Part shown: one piece after another, positions 20,161 through 27,906 of the stretch
Layout: every line of letters starts with the position of its first letter
Position numbering within the stretch: position 1 is the stretch's first letter
Assembly (NCBI RefSeq): GCF_000671395.1
Contig: NZ_AQQY01000002.1
Coordinates: forward strand, 248,001 to 312,000
Direction of reading: 5' to 3'
From: Actibacterium atlanticum
GTDB taxonomy: Bacteria > Pseudomonadota > Alphaproteobacteria > Rhodobacterales > Rhodobacteraceae
Length of the DNA: 64,000 nt
The notes under the pieces: generated by a model
The model's input: the letters and a program-made list of their open reading frames with translations, nothing else
What the model was told of the DNA's origin: nothing
The model's database searches: none
Translations under genes and position numbers: made by a program

Positions 20161-21221
20161 GAAGCAAATCCGGGTGGTGTAGGCGCGCCTTTGGGCAACA
20201 GCGCCAGCGTTTTGAAGAGCGTTCCCATTTCCTGGGGATGGGTCAAGCGGCGATGTGCGGAAATGTGATTTTCCAGCGCTTCCCCGCGCAGCTTTTGGGC
20301 CAAGGCCTGTGCGCGTGCGGTGATGCCAAGGCGTTCCAGAAATACACCCTGAGCCGTCATCTGCGGCACTTGCAGGCCCACCGCCGCCTTTGCGACGGCT
20401 TCAAACTCGACATGGGCGGTCAGATCCGCAAGACCCGGCTCTGCCAATGCGTCCACAGGTTTGTGATCGCGCAATGCCTGAAACGTATCACCCAAAGACC
20501 GCCAATCGCCGTAATCCAAGATCAGTGCTGCGCCGCCATGGGCGGCGATTCGGGCGCTGATCTGCGCGGTGATCGGGGCGGCGGCCGGGCAAAATTCGAC
20601 GATGTCGCCCGGGTTTGTATCCCCCAGCCGGTGATCTAGCGCGGCAATGGGCGCGGGCGCCGACAAACCCATCGACAGCGCGCCATCTTTCAACGCTACC
20701 TGAACTTCGCGCCAGCCTTTTTCGTCGCGTTGGAACTGGCGGATGGGCAGGGCATCGAAGAACTCGTTTGCAACAAGGAACAATGGGGCCTGTGGCAAAG
20801 CGTCTATCGTATCGCTCCAAGTGACGTTGTGGTCGCCGAGACGTTCTTGTTGGATGCCAGCAAGGGTTTCAGAGGCTTCGATCAGATGCACGTTGGCCGC
20901 CTTTAGAAAGCCGGGCACCTTAGCCGTTACACGCAGGATGTCCGCCATCAAAGTGCCACGGCCCGGCCCGGGCTCGGCCAGCGTAAAGGGGGTGGGGCAG
21001 CCCTGATCCATCCAGCACTGCGCCAGCCAAAGCCCGATCATCTCGCCAAACATCTGGCTGATCTCGGGGGCGGTGATGAAATCCCCCCCCCGCCCGAACG
21101 GATCACGCGTGGCGTAATAGCCGTGATCGGGATGCAGCAGGCACTCGGCCATATAATCCGACAGGCTGATCGGCCCCTGCGCCGCGATCCGGCGTTTCAG
21201 AATGTCAGCCAGTTCCGTCAT
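20157..21221 (-). CDS. MidA/NDUFAF7-family SAM-dependent methyltransferase
   Basis: A 354-residue class I methyltransferase of the MidA (COG1565) family, whose mitochondrial homologue NDUFAF7 dimethylates an arginine of the complex I 49-kDa subunit. Seen: LSDYMAECLLHPDHGYYATRDPFGRGGDFITAPEISQMFGE near the N-terminus, the SAM motif LAEPGPGRGTLMADILR, and NEFFDALPIRQF. The longer frame to 21470 is spurious; ATG at 21221 overlaps the lgt stop as ATGA. Bacterial function is inferred from the homologue; complex I assembly is the likely role. Middle gene of lgt-midA-pgeF. Confidence 0.93.
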   Translation of the reverse strand: MTELADILKRRIAAQGPISLSDYMAECLLHPDHGYYATRDPFGRGGDFITAPEISQMFGEMIGLWLAQCWMDQGCPTPFTLAEPGPGRGTLMADILRVTAKVPGFLKAANVHLIEASETLAGIQQERLGDHNVTWSDTIDALPQAPLFLVANEFFDALPIRQFQRDEKGWREVQVALKDGALSMGLSAPAPIAALDHRLGDTNPGDIVEFCPAAAPITAQISARIAAHGGAALILDYGDWRSLGDTFQALRDHKPVDALAEPGLADLTAHVEFEAVAKAAVGLQVPQMTAQGVFLERLGITARAQALAQKLRGEALENHISAHRRLTHPQEMGTLFKTLALLPKGAPTPPGFAS

Positions 21222-22078
21222 GCTTTGCGGCGCGCGATCACGATCAGGGCGACGCCAAAGGCGACCATGGGCAGAGACAGTAACTGACCCTGTGATAGCC
21301 CTACACCGCCCGAGTGGATGACCCATCCCGCCGGATTGTCCGGCGTTACGAACTGTGCATCGGCTTGCCGGAACAGCTCTACAAATATGCGCGCCAAACC
21401 GTAGCCTGCGAAAAACACACCGGTGATTTGCCCGGGGCGTTTTAACCAATGCCGCCCAAAGACCAGCCACAGGATCACCACCATCAGCACAAGACCTTCG
21501 AGCGCCGCTTCATAAAGCTGTGAGGGATGGCGGGGCAGACCCATTGGATCGGTGGGAAAGATCATCGCCCAGGGTACGTCCGTGGCGCGCCCCCAAAGTT
21601 CGCCATTGATAAAGTTGGCCATTCGACCAAAGAACAGCCCCAACGGCGTCGCCACAGCCAAAGCATCGGCGGCTGACAATAGTATGATCCCGTGTTTTCG
21701 ACAGAACCAGATCAGCGCCAGCATCACACCCAACAGCCCGCCGTGAAACGCCATCCCGCCCTGCCACAGTATCGGGATTTCCAACGGGTTCTGCAGGTAG
21801 TGCATCGGTTTATAGAACAGCACAAAGCCCAGTCGCCCGCCCAGGATCACGCCAAAGATCACCCAAGTCAGAAGTTCCTCGACCTGCTCGGGCGTCATCG
21901 GTGCCGTCTGTCCGGGCCAAAGGCGCGGCGTCTTCATCAGGCGCACCACCAGACGCCAGCCCACGATCAGCGCAACGATATACGCCATCGCGTACCACCG
22001 CAGGGCAAATTCGAACCCGAAAAGCGAGATCGAGAAGATTTCAGGGCTGATATCGGGGTAGGACCAGATTGCTTGCAT
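21218..22078 (-). CDS. lgt: Prolipoprotein diacylglyceryl transferase
   Basis: Lgt transfers a diacylglyceryl group from phosphatidylglycerol to the lipobox cysteine of prelipoproteins in the inner membrane. The 286-residue protein has seven predicted membrane helices, the ALRWYAMAYI segment, the Lgt signature GRMANFINGELWGRATDVPWAMIFP and RHPSQLYEAALEGL. ATG at 22078 (MQAIWSYPDI) replaces the upstream in-frame start at 22153, which lacks a match. First gene of the lgt-midA-pgeF operon and divergent from the UbiK-like gene. It would act on the lipoproteins at 45237 and 50734 of this window. Confidence 0.96.
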   Translation of the reverse strand: MQAIWSYPDISPEIFSISLFGFEFALRWYAMAYIVALIVGWRLVVRLMKTPRLWPGQTAPMTPEQVEELLTWVIFGVILGGRLGFVLFYKPMHYLQNPLEIPILWQGGMAFHGGLLGVMLALIWFCRKHGIILLSAADALAVATPLGLFFGRMANFINGELWGRATDVPWAMIFPTDPMGLPRHPSQLYEAALEGLVLMVVILWLVFGRHWLKRPGQITGVFFAGYGLARIFVELFRQADAQFVTPDNPAGWVIHSGGVGLSQGQLLSLPMVAFGVALIVIARRKA

Positions 22079-22173
22079 ATCTGCCTCTTGCCTGTTGGGC
22101 GCGGCGCAAGTCAACCTTGAGCTTACGTCGCTTGCAGCCCATATAGGGATCAAATGTAACGCCGGAGGCGCAA

Positions 22174-22413
22174 ATGCAGAGTCGCAACAAATTTTTCGAT
22201 GACATGTCGCAGCTGATGACCAATGCGATGGGCGTGGCGCAAGGCGCCAAGGACGAAGCCGAGACCGCGTTCAATTCGATGATCGAGCGCTGGTTGGCAG
22301 ATCGTGATTTCGTAACCCGTGAAGAGTTTGACGCGGTGCGGGCCATGGCACAGAAGGCGCGCGAAGAAAATGAAGCGTTGAAAGCCCGGATTGAGGCGCT
22401 GGAAGCCAAGTAA
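22174..22413 (+). CDS. UbiK/BMFP-type accessory factor
   Basis: A 79-residue helical protein of the BMFP (YqiC/UbiK) family. In E. coli UbiK supports aerobic ubiquinone biosynthesis; other members are membrane-fusogenic. Seen: an N-terminal amphipathic helix (KFFDDMSQLMTNAMGVAQGAK) and a C-terminal coiled coil (REEFDAVRAMAQKAREENEALKARIEALEAK) with the conserved DRDFVTREEFD turn. ATG at 22174 follows CGGAGGCGCAA, a good ribosome binding site. It is divergent from lgt across 95 bp, an arrangement conserved in related genomes as I recall. Confidence 0.88.
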   Translation: MQSRNKFFDDMSQLMTNAMGVAQGAKDEAETAFNSMIERWLADRDFVTREEFDAVRAMAQKAREENEALKARIEALEAK

Positions 22414-22431
22414 CAGGCTTAACGCATCCAA

Positions 22432-22821
22432 TTAGCGCAGCGAAAATTCCCCGGCGCTTAGTCCGCCAGCGCGGCTTAGCGCGCTGAGCTGTTTGAACAT
22501 CGACTCCAGAGTACGCGAGTAACGGATCGTGGCGCTGTCTCTTTCGGCCGCGTTCTGGGCGTTGTGCATTGCAAAATGGGCCAGCTCTGCGGCGCGCAGA
22601 ATTTGACGCAAATCGCTGAGATGATCCGTTTCGACATCGGTCTGGGTTGCAGCAGTGTTCGGCCACAAGGGCGTAATAACATTGCTCTCGGTTTTGGAAT
22701 TATCTTTTTTGTTCAATTTGCTACTCGCTGTATGAACATTGTTCAATGAGTGGTGCTGTCGTAATGCGCGATCTTGTATTTGATCTGCGCAACTTAAGGC
22801 ATATTTATCTTGAAACGACAA
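22432..22821 (-). CDS. Hypothetical helical protein
   Basis: A weakly supported gene. The C-terminal 75 residues look like real protein (LSDLRQILRAAELAHFAMHNAQNAAERDSA..., helical and balanced in composition), but the only starts in this frame before that part are TTG codons at 22821 and two positions downstream of it; no ATG occurs until the helical part. The 5' third lies in AT-rich DNA with a palindrome at 22733-22745 that looks more like a promoter, so the true start may be internal. It is convergent with the UbiK-like gene and divergent from the S24-type regulator. Function unknown. Confidence 0.42.
   Translation of the reverse strand: MSFQDKYALSCADQIQDRALRQHHSLNNVHTASSKLNKKDNSKTESNVITPLWPNTAATQTDVETDHLSDLRQILRAAELAHFAMHNAQNAAERDSATIRYSRTLESMFKQLSALSRAGGLSAGEFSLR
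22733..22745. promoter_or_regulatory. Palindrome TGAAC-ATT-GTTCA upstream of the S24-type regulator
   Basis: Perfect 5-bp arms with a 3-bp spacer, in AT-rich DNA about 145 bp upstream of the chosen regulator start; GTTCAA half sites also occur at 22711. Candidate operator for that regulator. The spacing does not match the alphaproteobacterial LexA box (GTTC-N7-GTTC). Confidence 0.35.
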
Positions 22822-22887
22822 GGAAAATATGCCTTATGGGCCTTAGCTGATTTATTTGTCGTGAGCGGCGTGTCATTGTGCGCCGAA

Positions 22888-23565
22888 ATGATGCTAAATC
22901 CAGCGCGATCTGCGGCGATGGCCAATAGAATACGTGAGCTCGTCGAAGATGGGCTTGCAAAGAAAGGCGTGTCTGCACGGCGCGCCTCTATGGACGTTGT
23001 CGGCCACGACGGTTTGATTCGCGACATCCGCGCCGGGCGTATGCCCAGCTTTGATCGGTTGATCGCATTGTTTGAGTATCTCTCGGTGCCGGTCTCATTC
23101 GGTCCGGCTTCGGGGCAGAAGTTGTTTGGTATGGCCGAAGACGCACCTTCTCAATCCTCCACCAGTTTTGAACAGCCTGCCGCCGGGCAGGCCGGTGCGA
23201 TGCTGCCGTTTCCTTGGCACCCCGCTAGTGGCAAACGTGGCATGGCGCCGGTGGGCTTGTCCGCAGCTTGGCTTACCGAAAACGAACTGCGGCCAGAGCA
23301 TCTTTCGGTGGTGATTGCCCCTTGGGACGGGCGGGAGCGGTTCGCTTTGTTGGATTGCGAAGCGGCCCGTGACGGCAGCAATCACATCTGGGGGCTGATT
23401 GAGGCCGGGCAGTTGGCGCTGGCGCGCATCACTTGGCAAGACCCTGAGATGATCGTGATTTCCTGGGGGGATGCGCGCCCCGCACGCGCCTTTTCTACAA
23501 AGGCGTCCGAGCCCCGCTTGCTGGGCCGGTTGGTCTGGATGGGCGACGCGATTTTGCGCGGTTAG
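22888..23565 (+). CDS. Phage-repressor-like regulator: HTH plus degenerate S24-like domain
   Basis: About 225 residues. The N-terminal part (residues 11-70) reads as a Cro/CI-like helix-turn-helix: KKGVSARRASMDVVGHDGLIRDIRAGRMPSFDRLIALFEYL. The C-terminal 100 residues follow the LexA/CI S24 pattern and end in LLGRLVWMGDAILRG, like the final strand of that domain. However the usual catalytic Ser segment (GDSMxPT) is replaced by HLSVVIAPWDG, so self-cleavage is unlikely. The frame begins at a TTG (22810); ATGs occur at 22888, 22891 and 22918 and none has a strong ribosome binding site. Probably a stable, non-cleavable regulator; target unknown. Confidence 0.62.
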   Translation: MMLNPARSAAMANRIRELVEDGLAKKGVSARRASMDVVGHDGLIRDIRAGRMPSFDRLIALFEYLSVPVSFGPASGQKLFGMAEDAPSQSSTSFEQPAAGQAGAMLPFPWHPASGKRGMAPVGLSAAWLTENELRPEHLSVVIAPWDGRERFALLDCEAARDGSNHIWGLIEAGQLALARITWQDPEMIVISWGDARPARAFSTKASEPRLLGRLVWMGDAILRG

Positions 23566-23678
23566 CAGATGCTCACATCCCTTTTTCAACACGTCTGGCC
23601 GGTTGCTGACTTGTTGCGCGTCAATGCGCGCTAAACCCCTCTTCCTGTTGATAACTCGAAATTAGCCCTTTACAGGTC

Positions 23679-23718
23679 CGCCCTTTCGTAACACCATATC
23701 TAGTAAGGGTGTTGGGCG
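23679..23718 (+). promoter_or_regulatory. Possible 5' leader hairpin upstream of the YbjN gene
   Basis: Two nested stems: CGCCC (23679-23683) with GGGCG (23714-23718) and AACACC (23690-23695) with GGTGTT (23708-23713), loop 12 nt. A possible promoter TTGATA (23648) - 16 bp - TTTACA lies just upstream, which would place the hairpin at the 5' end of the transcript. Low confidence; no known riboswitch fits. Confidence 0.3.
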
Positions 23719-23796
23719 AAACACGCCGCACCTAGAGCAGGCACCTAAGCCTTGTGGGGCTGCCATCCCGCGTGGCTACAACAAAAGAGGCCGGGC

Positions 23797-24300
23797 ATGT
23801 CACTTTCAGAAGAATTCCTTCACACCGAAGAATTGCACCCTATCGACATCGTTGAACACATCGCCGAGCACCATGATTGGGAGTTCGACCGGGTGCATGA
23901 TGATCAGATCGCCATGGCCGTAGAGGGCCAGTGGCGGACTTATTCCATCACCCTGGCCTGGTCGGCCTATGATGAAACGCTTCGGATGATCTCGACCTTT
24001 GAAATGGACCCGCCCGAAGACAAGCTTCCCCAACTTTACGAGGCGCTGAACCGTGCCAACGACCAATGCTGGACCGGGGCGTTCACCTACTGGCATGAAC
24101 AGCGATTGATGGTTTACCGCTATGGTCTGGTCATGGCGGGCGGGCAGGTCACCACCGCCGAACAGATCGATCGTTTGATCGGCGCCGCTGTGGGGGCATC
24201 CGAGCGCTACTACCCCGCTTTCCAACTGGTGTCCTGGACGGATCAATCCCCCGAGGAAGCCATGCAGGTTGCCATTGCAGAGGCCTACGGGCGCGCCTAA
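23797..24300 (+). CDS. YbjN domain-containing protein
   Basis: A 167-residue protein of the YbjN/DUF1790 family, a fold related to type III secretion chaperones; E. coli YbjN affects motility and stress responses. Seen: HPIDIVEHIAEHHDWEFDRV at the start, MISTFEMDPPEDKLPQLYEALNRANDQCWTGAF in the centre, and a C-terminal helix SPEEAMQVAIAEAYGRA. ATG at 23797 (MSLSEEFLHTEE) follows AGAGG; the frame opens further upstream without a match. The proC gene begins 32 bp downstream, an arrangement typical of Rhodobacterales, so the two may be co-transcribed. Confidence 0.88.
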   Translation: MSLSEEFLHTEELHPIDIVEHIAEHHDWEFDRVHDDQIAMAVEGQWRTYSITLAWSAYDETLRMISTFEMDPPEDKLPQLYEALNRANDQCWTGAFTYWHEQRLMVYRYGLVMAGGQVTTAEQIDRLIGAAVGASERYYPAFQLVSWTDQSPEEAMQVAIAEAYGRA

Positions 24301-24331
24301 CCTGCCCCCCGGATCAACAACGGGGTTCACC

Positions 24332-25153
24332 ATGAATATGCAAGACGTACATCGCCGCGGTCTGGGGCTTCTGGGCTGCGGTAAGATGGGATCAGCCATG
24401 TTGCAGGGCTGGCTGGCGCAGGGCGTGCCGGCCTCGTCGGTTTGGGTGATTGATCCCTATCCGTCGGATTGGCTGCAAGGGCTGACGACGCAGGGCTTGC
24501 ATTTGAACGACGGTTTGCCCGACAGCCCCGCCATCCTTTTGGTTGCTGTAAAGCCGCAAATGATGCGCGAAGCGCTGCCGGACGTCGCCAGATACGGCGA
24601 TGGCGCAACGCTGTTCATTTCAGTCGCCGCCGGCACACCGATTGCTTTGTTCGAAGACATGCTGGGGCCTGAAACTCCGATCATCCGCGCCATGCCTAAC
24701 ACCCCGGCTGCAATTGCACGTGGCATCACTGCAATCGTGGGCAATGCGCAGGCGGGAGAAGATGCGCTGGATCTGGCCGAAGACCTGCTGTCGGCGGTCG
24801 GGCAAACCGTGCGACTGGATGGCGAAGACCAGATGGATGCGGTGACGGCGGTTTCAGGCTCGGGGCCTGCCTATGTCTTTCACCTGATCGAAACGCTTGC
24901 CGCTGCTGGCGTCGCGCAGGGCCTGCCCGCTGATCTGGCGATGAAACTGGCCAAGGCCACGGTTGGCGGGGCTGGGCAACTGGCCGAAGACGCCGACGAC
25001 GACCCTGCGCAACTGCGGGTCAATGTCACCTCGCCCGGAGGCACAACCGCCGCCGCGCTTGAGGTGTTGATGAACCCTGACACCGGTTTTCCCGATCTGC
25101 TGAGCCGCGCGGTCAAAGCTGCGGCAGATAGGGGCAGGGAGCTTGCGAGATGA
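24332..25153 (+). CDS. proC: Pyrroline-5-carboxylate reductase
   Basis: ProC reduces pyrroline-5-carboxylate to proline with NAD(P)H. The 273-residue protein shows the Rossmann motif GLLGCGKMGSAMLQGWL near residues 9-25, the RAMPNTPAAIARGIT segment, and the ProC signature VTAVSGSGPAYVFHLIETL followed by RVNVTSPGGTTAAALEVL. The ATG at 24332 (MNMQDVHRRG) is preferred over the upstream in-frame start, which overlaps the YbjN gene. The csaA-like gene starts within the proC stop (ATGA overlap), so at least proC, csaA and the dehydrogenase form one operon. Confidence 0.96.
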   Translation: MNMQDVHRRGLGLLGCGKMGSAMLQGWLAQGVPASSVWVIDPYPSDWLQGLTTQGLHLNDGLPDSPAILLVAVKPQMMREALPDVARYGDGATLFISVAAGTPIALFEDMLGPETPIIRAMPNTPAAIARGITAIVGNAQAGEDALDLAEDLLSAVGQTVRLDGEDQMDAVTAVSGSGPAYVFHLIETLAAAGVAQGLPADLAMKLAKATVGGAGQLAEDADDDPAQLRVNVTSPGGTTAAALEVLMNPDTGFPDLLSRAVKAAADRGRELAR

Positions 25154-25488
25154 GCCAGATCAGCTTTGATGACTTCGCCAAAGTGGATATCCGCGTCGGT
25201 CGGATCATCCGGGCCGAGCCCTTCCCCGAAGCCCGCAAACCGGCCTATAAGCTGTGGATTAACTTTGGCCCCGAGATCGGCGAAAAGAAATCGTCGGCGC
25301 AAATCACCAAACATTACGATCTGGATCAGCTGGTCGGAAAAGAGGTGCTGGCCGTGGTGAACTTCCCGCCCCGCCAGATAGGCCCGGTCATGTCGGAAGT
25401 GTTGGTTCTGGGCCTGCCTGATGAGGATGGCGAAGTGGTGCTGTTGCGCCCCGATCTGGATGTGCCGCTTGGCGGGAAGATGTTCTGA
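25150..25488 (+). CDS. csaA: CsaA-type tRNA-binding-domain protein
   Basis: A 112-residue protein made only of a tRNA-binding OB-fold domain, as in B. subtilis CsaA, a homodimeric export-related chaperone. Seen: SFDDFAKVDIRVGRIIRAEPFPEARKPAYKLWIN and the second half KKSSAQITKHYDLDQLVGKEVLAVVNFPPRQIGPVMSEVLVLG, both family hallmarks. It starts inside the proC stop codon and its own stop overlaps the next start (TGATG), so translation of the three genes is coupled. Chaperone or tRNA-binding activity is by family; specific function here is unknown. Confidence 0.93.
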   Translation: MSQISFDDFAKVDIRVGRIIRAEPFPEARKPAYKLWINFGPEIGEKKSSAQITKHYDLDQLVGKEVLAVVNFPPRQIGPVMSEVLVLGLPDEDGEVVLLRPDLDVPLGGKMF

Positions 25489-26441
25489 TGACCCGCATCC
25501 TGATCTCGCGCCCCTTACCGGACCCCGTAATCGACGCCGCCCGCGCTTTGGGGGACGTGGCCGTGCGGCCCCAGACCCTGCCGATGACCGGCGATGAACT
25601 GCGCGCCGCGTTAATCGGGTATGACGTGATCCTGCCGACGTTGGGCGATATGTTCAGCGCGGATATCCTGGGCTCTGTCGATCAGCCCCGCACCCGACTT
25701 CTGGCGAATTTCGGGGTTGGCTATAACCACATCGACGCGGCGGCCTGCGCGGCGAAAGGCATCGCTGTTACCAACACGCCGGGCGCCGTCACAGATGCCA
25801 CGGCGGATATCGCGATGACGTTGATCCTGATGTCATGCCGCCGCGTGGGCGAGGGTGAACGAACCCTGCGCGCTGGAAAATGGGAAGGCTGGCACCCGAC
25901 CCAGATGCTGGGGCAGCATGTGTCAGGCAAAACCGTGGGAATCATTGGCATGGGCAGGATCGGGCAAGCCATCGCGCGGCGCTGTCATTTTGGGTTTGGC
26001 ATGGATGTCGTGTTCTTTAATCGCTCAGCCAAATCGGTAGATCTTCCTGCAACGCAACTGGACAGCATCAATGATGTGGCCGCTCAGGCGGACGTGGTGG
26101 TGGTGGCTGTGCCCGGGGGCACGCAAACCCATCACCTGATCGGGGCAGATGTTTTTGCCGCGATGCAGCCATCGGCGCATTTCGTGAATATTTCGCGTGG
26201 CGATGTGGTGGATGAATCTGCCTTGATCACCGCGTTGCAAAGCGGCCAGATCAGAGGGGCGGGGCTGGACGTGTATGAGTTTGAACCCAAGGTGCCCGAT
26301 GCGCTGATCCAGATGCAGAACGTCACGTTGCTGCCGCATCTGGGCACGGCCGCGCTGGAGGTACGCACCGCGATGGGCCTGATGGCTGTCGATAATATCC
26401 GGGCTTATCTGGCGGGCGAGGCCCTGCCGAACGCGGTCTAG
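25488..26441 (+). CDS. D-2-hydroxyacid dehydrogenase (glyoxylate/hydroxypyruvate reductase-like)
   Basis: A 317-residue NAD(P)-dependent D-2-hydroxyacid dehydrogenase. Seen: the NAD-binding motif VGIIGMGRIGQAIARR near residues 148-163, the catalytic Arg in NISRGDVVDESALI, Glu in DVYEFEPKVP and His in LLPHLGTAALEVR. Sequence pattern (LLANFGVGYNHIDAAACAAKGIAVTNTPGA) is that of GyaR-type D-glycerate/glyoxylate reductases, which suits serine-cycle or photorespiratory-type metabolism, but specificity is not certain. Third gene of the proC-csaA operon; its 3' end overlaps the convergent tdk gene by 4 bp. Confidence 0.9.
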   Translation: MTRILISRPLPDPVIDAARALGDVAVRPQTLPMTGDELRAALIGYDVILPTLGDMFSADILGSVDQPRTRLLANFGVGYNHIDAAACAAKGIAVTNTPGAVTDATADIAMTLILMSCRRVGEGERTLRAGKWEGWHPTQMLGQHVSGKTVGIIGMGRIGQAIARRCHFGFGMDVVFFNRSAKSVDLPATQLDSINDVAAQADVVVVAVPGGTQTHHLIGADVFAAMQPSAHFVNISRGDVVDESALITALQSGQIRGAGLDVYEFEPKVPDALIQMQNVTLLPHLGTAALEVRTAMGLMAVDNIRAYLAGEALPNAV

Positions 26442-27016
26442 CGGTCCATCTCTTGACGCCAGTGGCGGCGGCACAGCGACACATAGGTTTCATTGCCGCC
26501 AATCTGCACCTGCGCCCCATCACGCAACGCTTTGCCATCTTCACCAAGCCGCACCACCATCGTGGCCTTCTTACCGCAATGACAGATCGTGCGTACTTCG
26601 CGCATTTCATCTGCCAGCGCCAAAAGGGCGGCCGAACCGGGAAACAATTCCCCCCGAAAATCGACCCGCAGCCCGTAACACATCACGGGTACCCTTAGGT
26701 CATCCACCGCGCGGGCAAGCTGCCAAACCTGATCTTTGCTTAAAAATTGTGCTTCGTCGATAAATACGCAAGCACAGGGACCTTGGTCTAATCTGCGGCG
26801 GAGGATCGCAAACAGATCATCATCTTCTTGAAACAATGCTGCGGTATCGCCGATGCCGATTCTGGAGGCGATGCGCCCCTTGCCAGCCCGGTTGTCCAGC
26901 CGCGCCGTCATTAGAAACGGCTCCATTCCGCGTTCGCGATAGTTATGCGCGGCTTGTAGCAGGATTGTCGATTTCCCTGCATTCATTGTCGAATAATGGA
27001 AGTAAAGCTTGGCCAT
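26438..27016 (-). CDS. tdk: Thymidine kinase
   Basis: Type II thymidine kinase (192 residues) of nucleoside salvage. Seen: P-loop in YSTMNAGKSTILLQAAHNY near residues 8-26, the DEAQF motif in VFIDEAQFLSK, the lasso-type zinc cysteines (TICHCGKK and VSLCRRHW) and the thymidine-binding YVSLCRRHW tail. ATG at 27016 is the standard start (MAKLYFHYSTMNAGKS). It overlaps the convergent dehydrogenase gene by 4 bp. The 350 bp upstream are gene-free and structured (see the next feature). Confidence 0.96.
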   Translation of the reverse strand: MAKLYFHYSTMNAGKSTILLQAAHNYRERGMEPFLMTARLDNRAGKGRIASRIGIGDTAALFQEDDDLFAILRRRLDQGPCACVFIDEAQFLSKDQVWQLARAVDDLRVPVMCYGLRVDFRGELFPGSAALLALADEMREVRTICHCGKKATMVVRLGEDGKALRDGAQVQIGGNETYVSLCRRHWRQEMDR

Positions 27017-27367
27017 ATACGCTTATCCCGCTGCACAGCGCGGCATTCAAGGGCCAAACGGAAAACAGGCCCAACCGCCCCCGCAGAAGGGAACGACCAG
27101 GCCTGTAAGACTTATAAACATCACCTAATAATGCTCAAGGCAAGGCTGCCGCCACGTTTCCGATCAAGGCCGGAGTAGCACCCTCCCCCGGGGGGCCATG
27201 GGGCAGCCTTTACTCGAACCGACGTTAGGGAAAGGCCGGTTACTCGCACCAATCCCGCCGCAACGGGATTGATTAATATATGACAAAAGTGTTTTTCCCT
27301 ATTAATGGGAAAAGGGTGCGGGCATTCCCCGCCCATAAATGAAGACTGAGTTAACAGGTGGAAAAGT
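27017..27367 (-). ncRNA. Structured gene-free region upstream of tdk; possible small RNA or leader
   Basis: Between tdk (minus) and the gene at 27368 (plus) no ORF is convincing, but inverted repeats are dense: ACAGGCC/GGCCTGT (27065-27071, 27100-27106; on the minus strand followed by TTTTCC, terminator-like), AAGGCTGCC/GGCAGCCTT (27142-27150, 27202-27210, 9-bp arms), AATCCCG/CGGGATT (27251-27257, 27264-27270) and TTTTCCC/GGGAAAA (27293-27299, 27307-27313). A minus-strand RNA of about 150-200 nt ending near 27060 would fit. I could not match it to SRP RNA, 6S RNA, RNase P or a known riboswitch; strand and existence are uncertain. Confidence 0.3.
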
Positions 27368-27826
27368 ATGGCAGGGGTCGGAAGCTATTTGAAGAAGCAT
27401 AGCGAGGCGCTGGTAAAGGATGTGGGTATCGAAGCCGCCTGCAAACTGACCGGTCGTTCCAAAGCGACCCTTGGTCGGTACTATTCGGACGCCGAGGAAC
27501 ATTCGGACCGTTTCATGCCGGTGGACGCGGTTGCGGCGCTAGAGCAAGAGGCGAGTTTCCCCTATGTCACGACGGCATTGGCCGAGCTTAAAGGCATCAC
27601 ACTGTCTTACAAGCAGGCGTCAAAAAACGACGACTCGTCAGGCGGGGTCAATTCCGACGTCGTGGCGTTGTCACAGCGGTTTGCCATGTTGATGTCGGAA
27701 TACAGCCAGTCGATCGAGGACGGGATCATCACCATCAACGAGGCCAAACGCCTGTTGCGTGAAACCGTAGCCCTGCAAGAGGTGTTGTTGGATATGAAAC
27801 TTCACCTTGAAGAAGAGTCTGGCTGA
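27368..27826 (+). CDS. Putative DNA-binding regulatory protein
   Basis: A 152-residue protein of unknown family. The first 40 residues (LVKDVGIEAACKLTGRSKATLGRYYSDAEEHSDRFMPVDAVAALEQEA) resemble a phage CII/regulatory helix-turn-helix, followed by a linker with a polar stretch (SKNDDSSGG) and a C-terminal helical region (residues 105-150) that should form a coiled-coil dimerisation element. ATG at 27368 has a GTGGAAAAGT upstream, a weak ribosome binding site. Its promoter region contains the TTTTCCC-N7-GGGAAAA palindrome at 27293-27313, which may be its own operator. A related gene order next to the FabH-like gene may recur in relatives, but I cannot confirm this. Confidence 0.7.
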   Translation: MAGVGSYLKKHSEALVKDVGIEAACKLTGRSKATLGRYYSDAEEHSDRFMPVDAVAALEQEASFPYVTTALAELKGITLSYKQASKNDDSSGGVNSDVVALSQRFAMLMSEYSQSIEDGIITINEAKRLLRETVALQEVLLDMKLHLEEESG

Positions 27827-27906
27827 CATCGCCCAAAGCGTTGATGCGGAGCCTTCAATCTCTGCGCAAAAGCTTTACCAAAGGTGTCTTGTGCGGGCGT
27901 CGCGGA

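Noticed and set aside
22733..22745. LexA (SOS) box
   Set aside because: Arms are separated by 3 bp, whereas the alphaproteobacterial LexA site needs GTTC-N7-GTTC.
27047..27121. 24-codon ORF (MFISLTGLVVPF...) on the minus strand upstream of tdk
   Set aside because: AGGTG directly abuts the ATG, leaving no spacing for a ribosome binding site, and it lies within terminator-like inverted repeats.
27121..27290. SRP RNA (ffs) or cobalamin riboswitch
   Set aside because: A GGAAAC loop and GGCAGCC are present on the minus strand, but the invariant SRP symmetric-loop bases and the B12-box are missing.
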